From: Planctomycetota bacterium
Lineage (GTDB): Bacteria > Planctomycetota > UBA1135 > GCA-002686595
Assembly: GCA_027623615.1 (NCBI GenBank)
Contig: JAQBVH010000146.1
Location: 1-7,394, forward strand
DNA: 7,394 nt
Direction of reading: 5' to 3'
The position numbers and the translations under genes are program-made. Below are positions 1-7,124 of the stretch, one piece after another; positions within the stretch are counted from its first letter, which is position 1, and every line of letters begins with the position of its first letter. The notes under the pieces were generated by a model. It saw only the letters and a list, made by a program, of their open reading frames with translations, did not search any database and was not told where the DNA came from.

Positions 1-2
1 GT

Positions 3-427
3 ATGGGTAGACACCACACAGTCATCCCCCCGCTGCACGTCCACCTCCAACCCCACGGCGGTCCGCCCCTCTACCGGCAGATCGTCGACGAGGTGAAGTC
101 TGCCTTCTTGCGGGGCGCCCTGCAGCCCGGTGAGAAGCTGCCCAGCGTGCGTGAGCTGGCAGCCACCCTCGGCATCAACCCGACCACCGTCGTCAAGGCC
201 TATGACACCCTCGCCCACGAGCGGCTGATCGTGCGCCGCCAGGGCCAGGGGGCCTTCGTCCAGGCGGGCGAGCAGCCCCTGCACGAGGACGAGAAGGACA
301 GCCAGCTGGCCGAGCTGGCCCGCCGCCTGGCGGTCGAAGGCCGCCGCCTCGGCCGCACGGAGACCGAGCTGGTCGAGCTGCTGCGCGACCAGCTGCGCGC
401 CCTGCGCCCCCCGAAGAAGAGCTCCCG

Positions 428-431
<4 letters not shown>
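3..431 (+). CDS. GntR-family (YtrA subfamily) transcriptional regulator
   Basis: Predicted DNA-binding repressor of the downstream ABC-transporter genes. The N-terminal half is a canonical GntR winged helix-turn-helix: PLYRQIVDEVK at residues 22-32, then PGEKLPSVRELA (42-53), the recognition-helix region GINPTTVVKAYDTL (57-70) and the wing RRQGQGAFV (78-86). The remaining 55 or so residues are charged and helical, with no large effector-binding domain; the total of 142 residues fits the short YtrA subfamily, in which a small C-terminal helical part mediates dimerisation. Its stop overlaps the start of the ABC ATPase gene by 4 nt, the usual arrangement for YtrA regulators that control their own transporter operon. 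The ATG at position 3 is the first possible start, but only two bases lie upstream, so no ribosome binding site, promoter or operator can be seen and a start further upstream is not excluded. Family assignment is confident; the inducing signal is unknown. Confidence 0.93.
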
Positions 432-1392
<961 letters not shown>

Positions 1393-1396
<4 letters not shown>

Positions 1397-2094
1397 GCCA
1401 TCCCGCCACAGTTCACGCCCGGCTGACCCTGCCCCGGCTCGCGCGGAGCGTGCCTTTCCTGCTCCTGATGACGATCGTGTTCAGCCTCGACCGCGGTCCG
1501 CGCGGCGAGTCGCAGCAGATGGCGATCGATGGCCTGCTCGTGCTGATCGGCGGCAGCCTGGGCATGAACGCGCGCCAACTCAGAACGCGCGGCTTCGCCA
1601 GCGACCTGCGCACGCTGCCCCTCGGCCGCGACCACGAGCTGCCCACGACGCACCGCCTGGCTGGATTCCTCGCGCTCCTCGTCGGCCTCCTCTACGCGGT
1701 CAGCGAGGGGACCGCGCTGCCGGAGCGCGGCATGGCCTGGATCTCCGAACGGATGGGCCTGCAGGCCATACACCTGGTCGAGGTGCGTCCCCTGCGCGGC
1801 CTCGACGTGCTCTTCGCGACCTGGTGCGCCTACTGGTCGACGGTCTGGCTCCATCTGGCGGCCAAGCCCCGCTTCCTGCAGCCGCTCGGCGAGCAGGTGT
1901 GGGTCGTGGTCGTCGCGGCGCTCGTGCTCGCGTTCAGCCTGCTGCGCGACCAGGTCAGCGTCGAGGCGCCGCTCCCGCTGGCTGCGACCAGCGCCGCCGT
2001 CCTGTTCGCCCTGGGTCTGCTCGCAGCCAGGCAGAGCCTCGCAAGGCTTGCGAACCTCGCCCCCCTCGACGCCCCCCTGGAGGACGCCGCATGA
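1393..2094 (+). CDS. ABC-2-like membrane permease, six predicted helices
   Basis: Integral membrane protein of 233 residues, probably one half of the transport channel. Hydrophobic segments lie at about residues 19-32, 43-58, 87-103, 138-156, 168-184 and 194-212. The cytoplasmic loop before the third helix reads LRTLPLGRDHELPTTHRLAG; an LPLxR motif followed by a helix is typical of ABC-2 permeases, where it lies near the ATPase interface. I chose GTG at 1393 because it overlaps the ATPase stop as GTGA, matching the ATGA overlaps at the other two junctions, and because GAGG at 1379-1382 lies 10 nt upstream. GTG at 1387 would add two residues and sits too close to that site. I do not recognise a specific named family beyond the general permease type, and the assignment leans on helix content, the loop motif and position in the operon. 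Confidence 0.85.
2079..2083 (+). promoter_or_regulatory. Ribosome binding site of the large permease gene
   Basis: GGAGG lies 7 nt before the ATG at 2091. It is the clearest Shine-Dalgarno sequence in the window. It fixes this start within an otherwise open frame that extends about 270 nt further upstream, and it sits inside the end of the preceding permease gene. Confidence 0.8.
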
Positions 2095-4463
2095 ACATCG
2101 CCATCGCACTCTCCTGGCGCCGCGTGCGCCGCGGCATCTGGATCTCGCTGCCGGCCCTGTTCGTGGCGGGCGCGTACTGCGACCCGATGAAGCTGGCACT
2201 GCTCGACTCCGGGCTCGCCGTGCCTGCGTCGATCTTCACCCTCTGGCTCGCCTCGGCCCTGTTCGCGGAGGACGACAGCCGCGAGGAGGAGGCCTGGTTG
2301 CGCGGCTGCCCCATCCACCCGACCCGGGTCCTGGCGGCCCGCGCCGGTTTCGGACTCGCGCTCCTGGTCGGCATCCTCGGTGTGCAGATGGGCTTGATGC
2401 ACCTCGGCGTCAGCAGGGCGTTCCGCAGCGCGCTCTGGACGAACGAGGTCTACCCCCTCCCGCCGGGTGACCCGCTGCTCCTGTTCGGCTGGCTCTGCGC
2501 CATCTACGGCGGGACGGCATGGTTCGCCAAGAGCCTCGGACGAGGTCAGGCCGCGACCACCGCCGGTTGGATCGCCTGGCTGACCGTCAACCTCCTCGCC
2601 GCCACCCCGCTGCTGCTCGGCCTCGACGCCACCGGCTGGTTCACCCCCGCGCTGTACGCGCTGGGGATCCTCGGGATCCTGGGCGGCGCCCGCTGCGCCG
2701 GTCGACGCGGCGTCCTCGCCAGCAGCCCGGCCCAATGGATGCTGGGTACCCAGCGCCGCAGTGACTGGCCCACCACCGTGCCGGCGCAGCTCGCGTTCGT
2801 CGCGCTGCCCCTGGTCGTCCTCGCCCTGGTCCTGGCCAGGAGCACCCTCTTTCCCTGGCTCGGGCCCGTCGGGCGCACCGCGGTCCTGGCCCTGCTGGTG
2901 CCCGGACTCCTGCTCCAGCCGATCGCCTACGCCCAGGCCTCCCACCGTCGACTCTCCCCGGCGCGCCGCGGCCTGCTGCACCTCGCAGCCCTTTCCGTGG
3001 TCGGCTGGTGCGCCTGGGTCCTCGTCCGGCGCTTCGAGGTCGCAGACACGCGCCTCGGCATCCTGCGCCTGCCCCAGCGCCTGGAAGGTCGGCTGCTCGT
3101 GCTGCTCGTTCCCATGGCCCTGTTCTGGCTCGGCGCCGATTGGCTGCGACCTATCCAGCAGTGGCGCATCCAGCTCCACGCCCCGGACGAGGGGGCCCCC
3201 ACCGACGAGGCGGAGATCTGGCTCGATGGGGAGCTGGTCGGAGTCGGAGCGGCCGAGGGTTGGCGCTTCGCTGCCGTGGTCGGCGACTTCTACCCCGGTC
3301 AGGTGCGCGGGAACCTGGTGAGCGCCGACTTCACCGGCGCCGCGTCGTTCACGGGCGCAGACCTGGCCGCGGCCCTGGCGACCACCCACGCCCTCTCGCC
3401 CGAGCAGGAGCTCGGGCGCTCCCTCCCCGCTGGCGCCCGCCTCGAGATCCGCTACGGCGGCGAGGTCGCGCGGCTGACCGGGCTGCACGCACAGACCATG
3501 CTCGACTCGGGGCGGCGCGTGACCGAGGTCACCGTCCTGATCGACAGCAGCTCCGTGGAGGCGCGGGTCGACCCGTTCTTCGCCGCCGCGAGCGGCGGCC
3601 GCCTGAGCGACGAGGATCGCGACGCGCACGCCGCGCTCGGGGAGGCCTTCTGGGTGGAGGCGCGACGACGCATGCCCCCCCGCTGGCTCGGCCATGCGAC
3701 CGACATGGACGAGTCCCGCTGGTCCGGCGACGGGGTGAACGAGCGCCGCGTACCCCGCCTGGCCGAGCTCGAGTCGCTCCTGCCGCGCATCTATGGACCC
3801 GTTGACGAGGTCGCGAGCTTCGACCGCGCCTGGGCCCGGATGACCGTACGCCTCCAGGGCCTCGACCCCCTCTTCCGCAGCCACTGGAACGAGGGCCTCT
3901 ACTGGCACTTCCGCGCTACCGAGCCCCAGCTGCGCTTCCTCGCCCAGCTCGAGGGTCCGGCCCGCGCGCGGCTCGACGAGCAGCTCGCGGCTGGTGATCC
4001 CCATGCCGCCCTTGCCGCCGGCCTACGCGGCGACCGCAAGGATGCGCAGGCCCTCGAGCAGCACCTCCGCGCGCGCCTCGCGCTCCGCAACCGGCTCCGC
4101 GAAGGCCTCGGTCGCCTCGACACCGACCAGGTCGCCCTCGCGTTCGGCTGGTCGTTGCTCGCGGTCGACCGCGCCCGCGGGACCGCGTTCCTCATCGACC
4201 GACTCGGCCAGCCCGACCCGACGTCCGCTGAGCTGCTCGTGATCAACGACGACTCCGAAGCCGTGCGCGACGCCCTCGACGAGTGGCTCGAGGCTCCGCT
4301 CGCGAAGATCGGTCGCGCCTGGCGCCTGCGCGACGCGCAGGAGGCGCGCAAGCTGCGCGCGCGCCTGCTCCGCGCGCGCTGGGGCGTCGAGCGCGACTTC
4401 GCCCCGGTCGACTACCTGGCCCAATCGCCCGGGTTCGGCGCGATGGTATTCGATAACCCCTGA
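2091..4463 (+). CDS. Large membrane protein: ABC-2-like permease fused to a soluble C-terminal domain
   Basis: A 790-residue protein, the last of the operon. Residues 1-350 hold about ten hydrophobic helices (near 16-30, 35-58, 84-105, 128-145, 152-177, 181-197, 228-248, 260-278, 290-308 and 332-350). The loop after the second helix (EEAWLRGCPIHPTRVLAAR) matches the LPLxR-type loop of the smaller permease, which supports a shared permease role. Positive residues cluster at the N-terminus and in the loops after helices 4, 6 and 8, so the N-terminus is probably cytoplasmic and, with ten helices, so is the C-terminal part. Residues 355-790 are hydrophilic, begin with a possible beta-rich stretch (EIWLDGELVGVG) and become helical and Arg/Glu-rich; I recognise no family or catalytic motif there. 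The ATG overlaps the preceding stop (ATGA, 2091-2094) and follows a good GGAGG. The frame is open further upstream, but that part is the preceding gene in another frame. Membrane role is confident; the soluble domain is of unknown function. Confidence 0.88.
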   Translation: MNIAIALSWRRVRRGIWISLPALFVAGAYCDPMKLALLDSGLAVPASIFTLWLASALFAEDDSREEEAWLRGCPIHPTRVLAARAGFGLALLVGILGVQMGLMHLGVSRAFRSALWTNEVYPLPPGDPLLLFGWLCAIYGGTAWFAKSLGRGQAATTAGWIAWLTVNLLAATPLLLGLDATGWFTPALYALGILGILGGARCAGRRGVLASSPAQWMLGTQRRSDWPTTVPAQLAFVALPLVVLALVLARSTLFPWLGPVGRTAVLALLVPGLLLQPIAYAQASHRRLSPARRGLLHLAALSVVGWCAWVLVRRFEVADTRLGILRLPQRLEGRLLVLLVPMALFWLGADWLRPIQQWRIQLHAPDEGAPTDEAEIWLDGELVGVGAAEGWRFAAVVGDFYPGQVRGNLVSADFTGAASFTGADLAAALATTHALSPEQELGRSLPAGARLEIRYGGEVARLTGLHAQTMLDSGRRVTEVTVLIDSSSVEARVDPFFAAASGGRLSDEDRDAHAALGEAFWVEARRRMPPRWLGHATDMDESRWSGDGVNERRVPRLAELESLLPRIYGPVDEVASFDRAWARMTVRLQGLDPLFRSHWNEGLYWHFRATEPQLRFLAQLEGPARARLDEQLAAGDPHAALAAGLRGDRKDAQALEQHLRARLALRNRLREGLGRLDTDQVALAFGWSLLAVDRARGTAFLIDRLGQPDPTSAELLVINDDSEAVRDALDEWLEAPLAKIGRAWRLRDAQEARKLRARLLRARWGVERDFAPVDYLAQSPGFGAMVFDNP

Positions 4464-4469
4464 ATCGCT

Positions 4470-4503
4470 GGCGGCCTCCCGCGGGGATCCGCAGGAGGCC
4501 GCC
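4470..4503. terminator. Strong hairpin between convergent genes, probable bidirectional terminator
   Basis: GGCGGCCTCC at 4470-4479 pairs perfectly with GGAGGCCGCC at 4494-4503. Inside, GCGG (4481-4484) pairs with CCGC (4489-4492) around a GGAT loop, giving 14 base pairs interrupted by one C/A mismatch. It begins 7 nt after the stop of the large permease and ends 38 nt before the stop of the convergent zinc-ribbon/HEAT gene. Neither side has a convincing T tract, so termination may be imperfect or factor-assisted, but position and stem strength support a shared terminator. Confidence 0.65.
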
Positions 4504-4541
4504 GCGTGTTGCCGGGCGCCGGGCGATCGTGGGCGCCAGGC

Positions 4542-5738
4542 TCAGCTGGTCAGGAAGGTGTCGCCTTCCTTCTTCCACCAGTCGCGCCAGGCCTTGACGC
4601 GCTTGACGCGCTCGGCCGGGCTGGCCATGGGCTCGAAGCCGAAGTTCCTCGAGGTGATCTTGCGCAGGGCGACCATGGCCGCCTCGCGCACGGCGCTCTG
4701 GTTGTCCTCGAGCGCGTCGATCAACCCCGGCACGCCGGCCCGGGCGTTCAGGTCCTCGAGCATGCGCGCGGTGGCCATGCGCACGAACAGGTCCGCGTCC
4801 GAGAGCATCGGAATCAGGTGCGGGATCACGTCCGCATCGCCGGTCTCGCCCAGGGCGTAGATCGCGTCGAGGCGGATGCCCGCGTTCGAGTGCTTCAGGT
4901 CGGCCAGCACGCTCTGCCAGGCCTTGGCCGTCGGCGCAGGAAGCGCGCCGTCGCCAGCGGGCGGCGTGCCGCCGATCGGAACCGGTCGCGAGGACACGCT
5001 GCGCAGGGTCTCCTCGAGCTCGATCATGCGGTCCGAGAAGAAGCGCACGTCCTGCTCGAGGTTCGCGATCGTTTGCTTGAGGGCCGACTCGCGCTCGTCG
5101 GAGGCGGTGGCCTGCTTGCCCAGGTCCCCGCGCAGCCGTTCGAGTTCCTTGGTCAGCGCTGACTCACGTTCGCTCGCCATGCCGAGGTCCTGGCGCAGGA
5201 CCTGGAGCGTCGCGCTCAACAGGTCGCGCTGGACTTGGGCGTACTCCCGCTCCTGGGTGGCCTTCTCGGCCAGGATCCCGGGCAGGGAGGCCACGTGTTG
5301 CCGGTGATCGGATCGGGCCGCGCGGGTTTCGCTCTCGAGGGCATCCTCCGCATCTTCGACCGCGACGCCGACCTCCTCGATGCGCTCGAGCACCATCGAG
5401 AACCCGACAGCCGCGAAGGCGATCGCGATCAGGCCGATCACCACCCCGCCGGCACCGCCGCCGCGGCCTGGGAGACCTCCGCCCGCGGCCCCGGAAGCAT
5501 GCGGATAGACCTCCGCGGTCTGCAGACCGCCGGCGGGCAGGGCGTCAGGGACCTTGACGCCGCGGACATCGGTGCCCAACGCGGGCGTCTTGGTCCCGAC
5601 GCCGGTCGTGCGGGTTCCGCCCATCGCGGAGTCACAGTCCGCACAGATGAGCCGGCCCTTGCGGTAGTACGCGAGACCCTCGCCCACTGCCGACTCGGGC
5701 ACGGACTCGTTGCAAAGGTCACAGAAGAGGATTTCCAT
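4542..5738 (-). CDS. Membrane protein with zinc ribbon, coiled coil and C-terminal HEAT repeats
   Basis: A 398-residue protein with four recognisable parts. Residues 6-35 carry two CxxC pairs (CDLC at 6-9, CADC at 32-35), a zinc-ribbon arrangement. A Gly/Pro-rich linker leads to one transmembrane helix at about 98-117. Residues 118-250 are charged and heptad-like, a probable coiled coil, with an internal duplication (ERESAL at 190-195 and 215-220). After a Pro/Gly linker, residues 272-361 hold about three HEAT-type helical repeats (for example RLDAIYALGETGDADVIPHL), and the protein ends in an aromatic tail with WRDWW. No enzyme motif is visible; a scaffold or adaptor role is inference. ATG at 5738 is preferred over TTG at 5750, because the TTG overlaps the GGAG ribosome binding site lying 6 nt before the ATG. 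The gene stands alone, convergent with the transporter operon and divergent from the TPR gene. Confidence 0.88.
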   Translation of the reverse strand: MEILFCDLCNESVPESAVGEGLAYYRKGRLICADCDSAMGGTRTTGVGTKTPALGTDVRGVKVPDALPAGGLQTAEVYPHASGAAGGGLPGRGGGAGGVVIGLIAIAFAAVGFSMVLERIEEVGVAVEDAEDALESETRAARSDHRQHVASLPGILAEKATQEREYAQVQRDLLSATLQVLRQDLGMASERESALTKELERLRGDLGKQATASDERESALKQTIANLEQDVRFFSDRMIELEETLRSVSSRPVPIGGTPPAGDGALPAPTAKAWQSVLADLKHSNAGIRLDAIYALGETGDADVIPHLIPMLSDADLFVRMATARMLEDLNARAGVPGLIDALEDNQSAVREAAMVALRKITSRNFGFEPMASPAERVKRVKAWRDWWKKEGDTFLTS

Positions 5739-5744
5739 CCGGCT

Positions 5745-5748
5745 CTCC
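5745..5748 (-). promoter_or_regulatory. Ribosome binding site deciding the start of the zinc-ribbon/HEAT gene
   Basis: On the minus strand GGAG (5748 down to 5745) lies 6 nt before the ATG at 5738. The alternative TTG start at 5750 overlaps this site and has no comparable site of its own, which favours the ATG. Confidence 0.65.
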
Positions 5749-5768
5749 AAGGATCAGCCTCGTCGTCT

Positions 5769-5801
5769 CTTGGTTGGTGGGGCGAAGGCTGGGGAACCAA
5801 G
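5769..5801. repeat. 7-bp inverted repeat in the leader of the minus-strand gene
   Basis: CTTGGTT (5769-5775) and AACCAAG (5795-5801) are perfect inverted copies separated by 19 nt. They lie 31 nt or more upstream of the ATG at 5738, so the pair could form a leader hairpin or serve as a protein-binding dyad. Nothing else supports a specific role. Confidence 0.35.
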
Positions 5802-5802
5802 G

Positions 5803-5841
5803 CCAGGTAGGATCGATAGCGACCTGGACCTCGGGGGTCAC
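5803..5841 (-). promoter_or_regulatory. Candidate promoter with overlapping dyad, driving the zinc-ribbon/HEAT gene
   Basis: On the minus strand a -35-like GTGACC (5841-5836, four matches to TTGACA) is followed, after 17 nt, by a -10-like TATCGA (5818-5813, three matches to TATAAT). A perfect dyad, CCAGGT (5803-5808) with ACCTGG (5822-5827), straddles the -10 element and the expected start region near 5806, where a repressor could bind. Match quality is modest, and housekeeping consensus may not apply to this lineage. Confidence 0.25.
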
Positions 5842-5980
5842 CGGCGGCGGGAGTCGCCGGGGGACGGGGACCATTGGAAGGGGGAGCGAGGGAGCCTCGC
5901 AAGGCCAACCAGGTGGAGAAGCCTCCGGTGCGGATCCCTCCGGAGGGGCGAAGAGAAGGCACCAGGGCCGTTGAGCCTGG
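5841..5980. other. Non-coding stretch with a run of small hairpins and a palindrome
   Basis: This part of the divergent intergenic region contains several short perfect dyads: CCGGCG/CGCCGG (5841-5846 and 5855-5860), GCGAGG/CCTCGC with a 3-nt loop (5886-5900), GGAG/CTCC (5915-5926), the 12-bp palindrome CCCTCCGGAGGG (5936-5947) and CCAGG/CCTGG (5962-5980). The + frame is open here, but its third codon positions lack the G/C bias of real genes in the window, so I treat it as non-coding. It may be leader RNA, operators or chance structure in GC-rich DNA; I recognise no known riboswitch. Confidence 0.3.
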
Positions 5981-6005
5981 AGTGGTGAGCGATCCGAACG
6001 GCGAA

Positions 6006-6011
6006 TACACT
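6006..6011 (+). promoter_or_regulatory. Candidate -10 element for a leaderless TPR transcript
   Basis: TACACT fits the TANNNT pattern of a -10 element. With the usual 6-nt gap, transcription would begin at 6018, exactly the GTG chosen as the TPR gene start, implying a leaderless message. The best -35 candidate 17 nt upstream (TGGTGA, 5983-5988) matches only three of six consensus bases. There is also no good ribosome binding site before 6018, which agrees with leaderless initiation but does not prove it. Confidence 0.3.
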
Positions 6012-6017
6012 GCTTCC

Positions 6018-6408
6018 GTGGACACCTGGAGCCCAGCCTTTCTGGAGCGCGCCGCGCACACCGGCCTCGAGTTCGAGGCCCGGTTCTATCGGCGTGGGGT
6101 CGAGCGCTGCCCGTCCAACACGGAGGCCCTGGCCGAGCTGGGCCACGTCCTCACGCGCCTCCAACGCTACGAGGAGGGTCTCGAGGTCGACCGCCAACTC
6201 GTGCGCCTGGTGCCCGAGAACGAGACGGCCCACTACAACCTGGCCTGCTCCCTGGCCCTGTGCGCCCAACCCGACGCCGCCCTCGAGGCCCTCGAGGGGG
6301 CGGTCGCGCTCGGCTACACCGACGTCGGTCACCTGCTGACCGACGACGATCTGGTGTCCCTACGCGACGACCCGCGCTTCCAGGAGATCATCTCCCGGGC
6401 CGCTTTGA
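6018..6408 (+). CDS. Short TPR-repeat protein, 3' end probably frameshifted
   Basis: Soluble-looking protein of about 129 residues with two or more tetratricopeptide repeats: EARFYRRGVERCPSNTEALA (20-39), then GHVLTRLQRYEEGLEVDRQL (42-61) and AHYNLACSLALCAQPDAALE (71-90). It ends in a conserved-looking tail with LGY (98-100), DDDL (109-112), LR (115-116) and DPRF (118-121). TPRs act as protein-protein interaction scaffolds; no partner can be named. GTG at 6018 is chosen because the 48 codons upstream in frame have A/T third bases in 15 cases, against 4 of the first 48 codons from 6018. The in-frame sequence has no stop until 7082, deep inside the oppositely oriented lipoprotein gene. A TGA lies at 6406-6408 in the +1 frame, so one T fewer in the TTT at 6404-6406 would end the protein right after the tail. 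The 3' coordinate given assumes this; the literal product would have 354 residues. Confidence 0.65.
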
Positions 6409-6423
6409 TCGTCTGGTCGCCTC

Positions 6424-6444
6424 AGCGGGGCCGTTGGGCCCGCT
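6424..6444. terminator. Hairpin between convergent TPR and lipoprotein genes, possible terminator
   Basis: AGCGGG (6424-6429) pairs with CCCGCT (6439-6444). An alternative register with one bulged G gives eight base pairs around GTTG. It sits between the proposed TPR stop (6408) and the lipoprotein stop (6477), as expected of a shared terminator, and resembles the 4470-4503 arrangement. There is no T tract on either strand, so this is tentative. Confidence 0.4.
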
Positions 6445-6476
6445 ACGCTTCCGTCGGAGGCGTGACGTGTGATGGT

Positions 6477-7088
6477 CTAGCGCTGCAGCTTGTCGCCCGC
6501 AACCTGGCTCGACCAGTCCCGCCAGCTGGCCAGGGCGGTGCTGCGCTCGGCGATCCCAGCCTTGGGGTGGTACTCGAAGGTCTCGCCCGTCGAGTCGCGC
6601 AGGGCCTTGAAGCACAGGCTACGCGCGTAGAGGTTCTCGTCCTCCAGGCCGTCGATCAGGACCCCGATGTGGCTCCAGTCTCCGAGCTTCATGTGACAGC
6701 GGGCGCGTTCGTAGCGCAGGCTCGAAGCGTCGTCCTCACCCGGCCAGGGAATCTTCGCCAGGTGCGGCACGAGGCGCGCGTCCGCCGATCCACCGAGCGC
6801 GGCCAAGGCGCAGCCGGCGACCTTCGCGTCGTCGCTGGCGGCCAGCTCGAGCAGGACTTCGTAGGCCGGCTCCCCGGCACCCACCATCCACTGGATCTCG
6901 GCGACGAAGTCCTCGAGACGTTGGAGGTAGGGCAGCTTGGCCGCGTGCAGGTCGATTTGACGCTGGAACTCTGGCGAGGGCTGAACCCAGGGGCCGTCAT
7001 GGCCAACCCGGGTCGAGCTCTTGGTGCTCGAGCAGGCGGCGGCCAGGAGGGCGAGGGAGATCAGGGACGGAAGACGGCGTAGGGACAT
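6477..7088 (-). CDS. Lipoprotein with HEAT-type helical repeats
   Basis: A 203-residue predicted lipoprotein. The N-terminus has the positive residues RR (4-5), a hydrophobic core (about 8-18) and a lipobox ending LLAAAC, with Cys19 as the acylation site and SSTKSS following. Residues 50-160 contain short Ala/Leu-rich helical pairs of HEAT type (AKVAGCALAALGGSADARLV; HIGVLIDGLEDENLYARSL). The C-terminus carries a module also found in the zinc-ribbon/HEAT protein of this window, ending in WRDW (189-192). It is probably a membrane-anchored interaction protein; no enzymatic motif is seen. ATG at 7088 is the natural start because the signal peptide begins there. The only Shine-Dalgarno-like sequence is a weak AAAGG about 10 nt upstream, partly inside a hairpin. 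The gene lies 36 nt downstream of the partial gene at the right edge, on the same strand, so the two may be co-transcribed. Confidence 0.85.
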   Translation of the reverse strand: MSLRRLPSLISLALLAAACSSTKSSTRVGHDGPWVQPSPEFQRQIDLHAAKLPYLQRLEDFVAEIQWMVGAGEPAYEVLLELAASDDAKVAGCALAALGGSADARLVPHLAKIPWPGEDDASSLRYERARCHMKLGDWSHIGVLIDGLEDENLYARSLCFKALRDSTGETFEYHPKAGIAERSTALASWRDWSSQVAGDKLQR

Positions 7089-7095
7089 CGCTATT

Positions 7096-7120
7096 GGGCC
7101 TTTCTGGCCCGGAGCGGGCC
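7096..7120 (-). promoter_or_regulatory. Three alternately complementary arms upstream of the lipoprotein gene
   Basis: GGGCC (7096-7100), GGCCC (7106-7110) and GGGCC (7116-7120) are separated by 5-nt loops. The middle arm can pair with either outer arm, giving two mutually exclusive 5-bp GC hairpins. On the minus-strand message the last arm overlaps the weak AAAGG ribosome binding site of the lipoprotein gene, and the first arm starts 4 nt after the stop codon of the preceding gene. This is the layout expected of a translational coupling or attenuation switch, but with such short arms chance is possible. Confidence 0.35.
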
Positions 7121-7124
7121 TGCC

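Noticed and set aside
1830..4004. A 724-codon open frame on the minus strand, antisense to the two permease genes
   Set aside because: It lies opposite clear membrane-protein genes, its product is low-complexity (Gln/Glu/Gly/Arg-rich) without domain features, and long antisense frames are expected in GC-rich DNA where stop codons are rare.
4515..4537. Two GGCGCC palindromes (4515-4520 and 4532-4537) that could form a second hairpin between the convergent genes
   Set aside because: Only six base pairs with no extension, and each copy is self-complementary; the 4470-4503 hairpin is far stronger and explains termination.
5874..6017. Extension of the TPR gene to an upstream TTG at 5874 or GTG at 5982/5985
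   Set aside because: A/T third bases occur in 15 of the 48 upstream codons against 4 of 48 after 6018. The stretch is also rich in small dyads and gives no conserved-looking protein sequence.
6477..7082. The + strand continuation of the TPR frame as a genuine C-terminal domain
   Set aside because: The region is exactly codon-antisense to a lipoprotein gene with signal peptide, lipobox and HEAT repeats. The antisense product shows no domain, and a frame-shifted stop plus a hairpin lie just before it.
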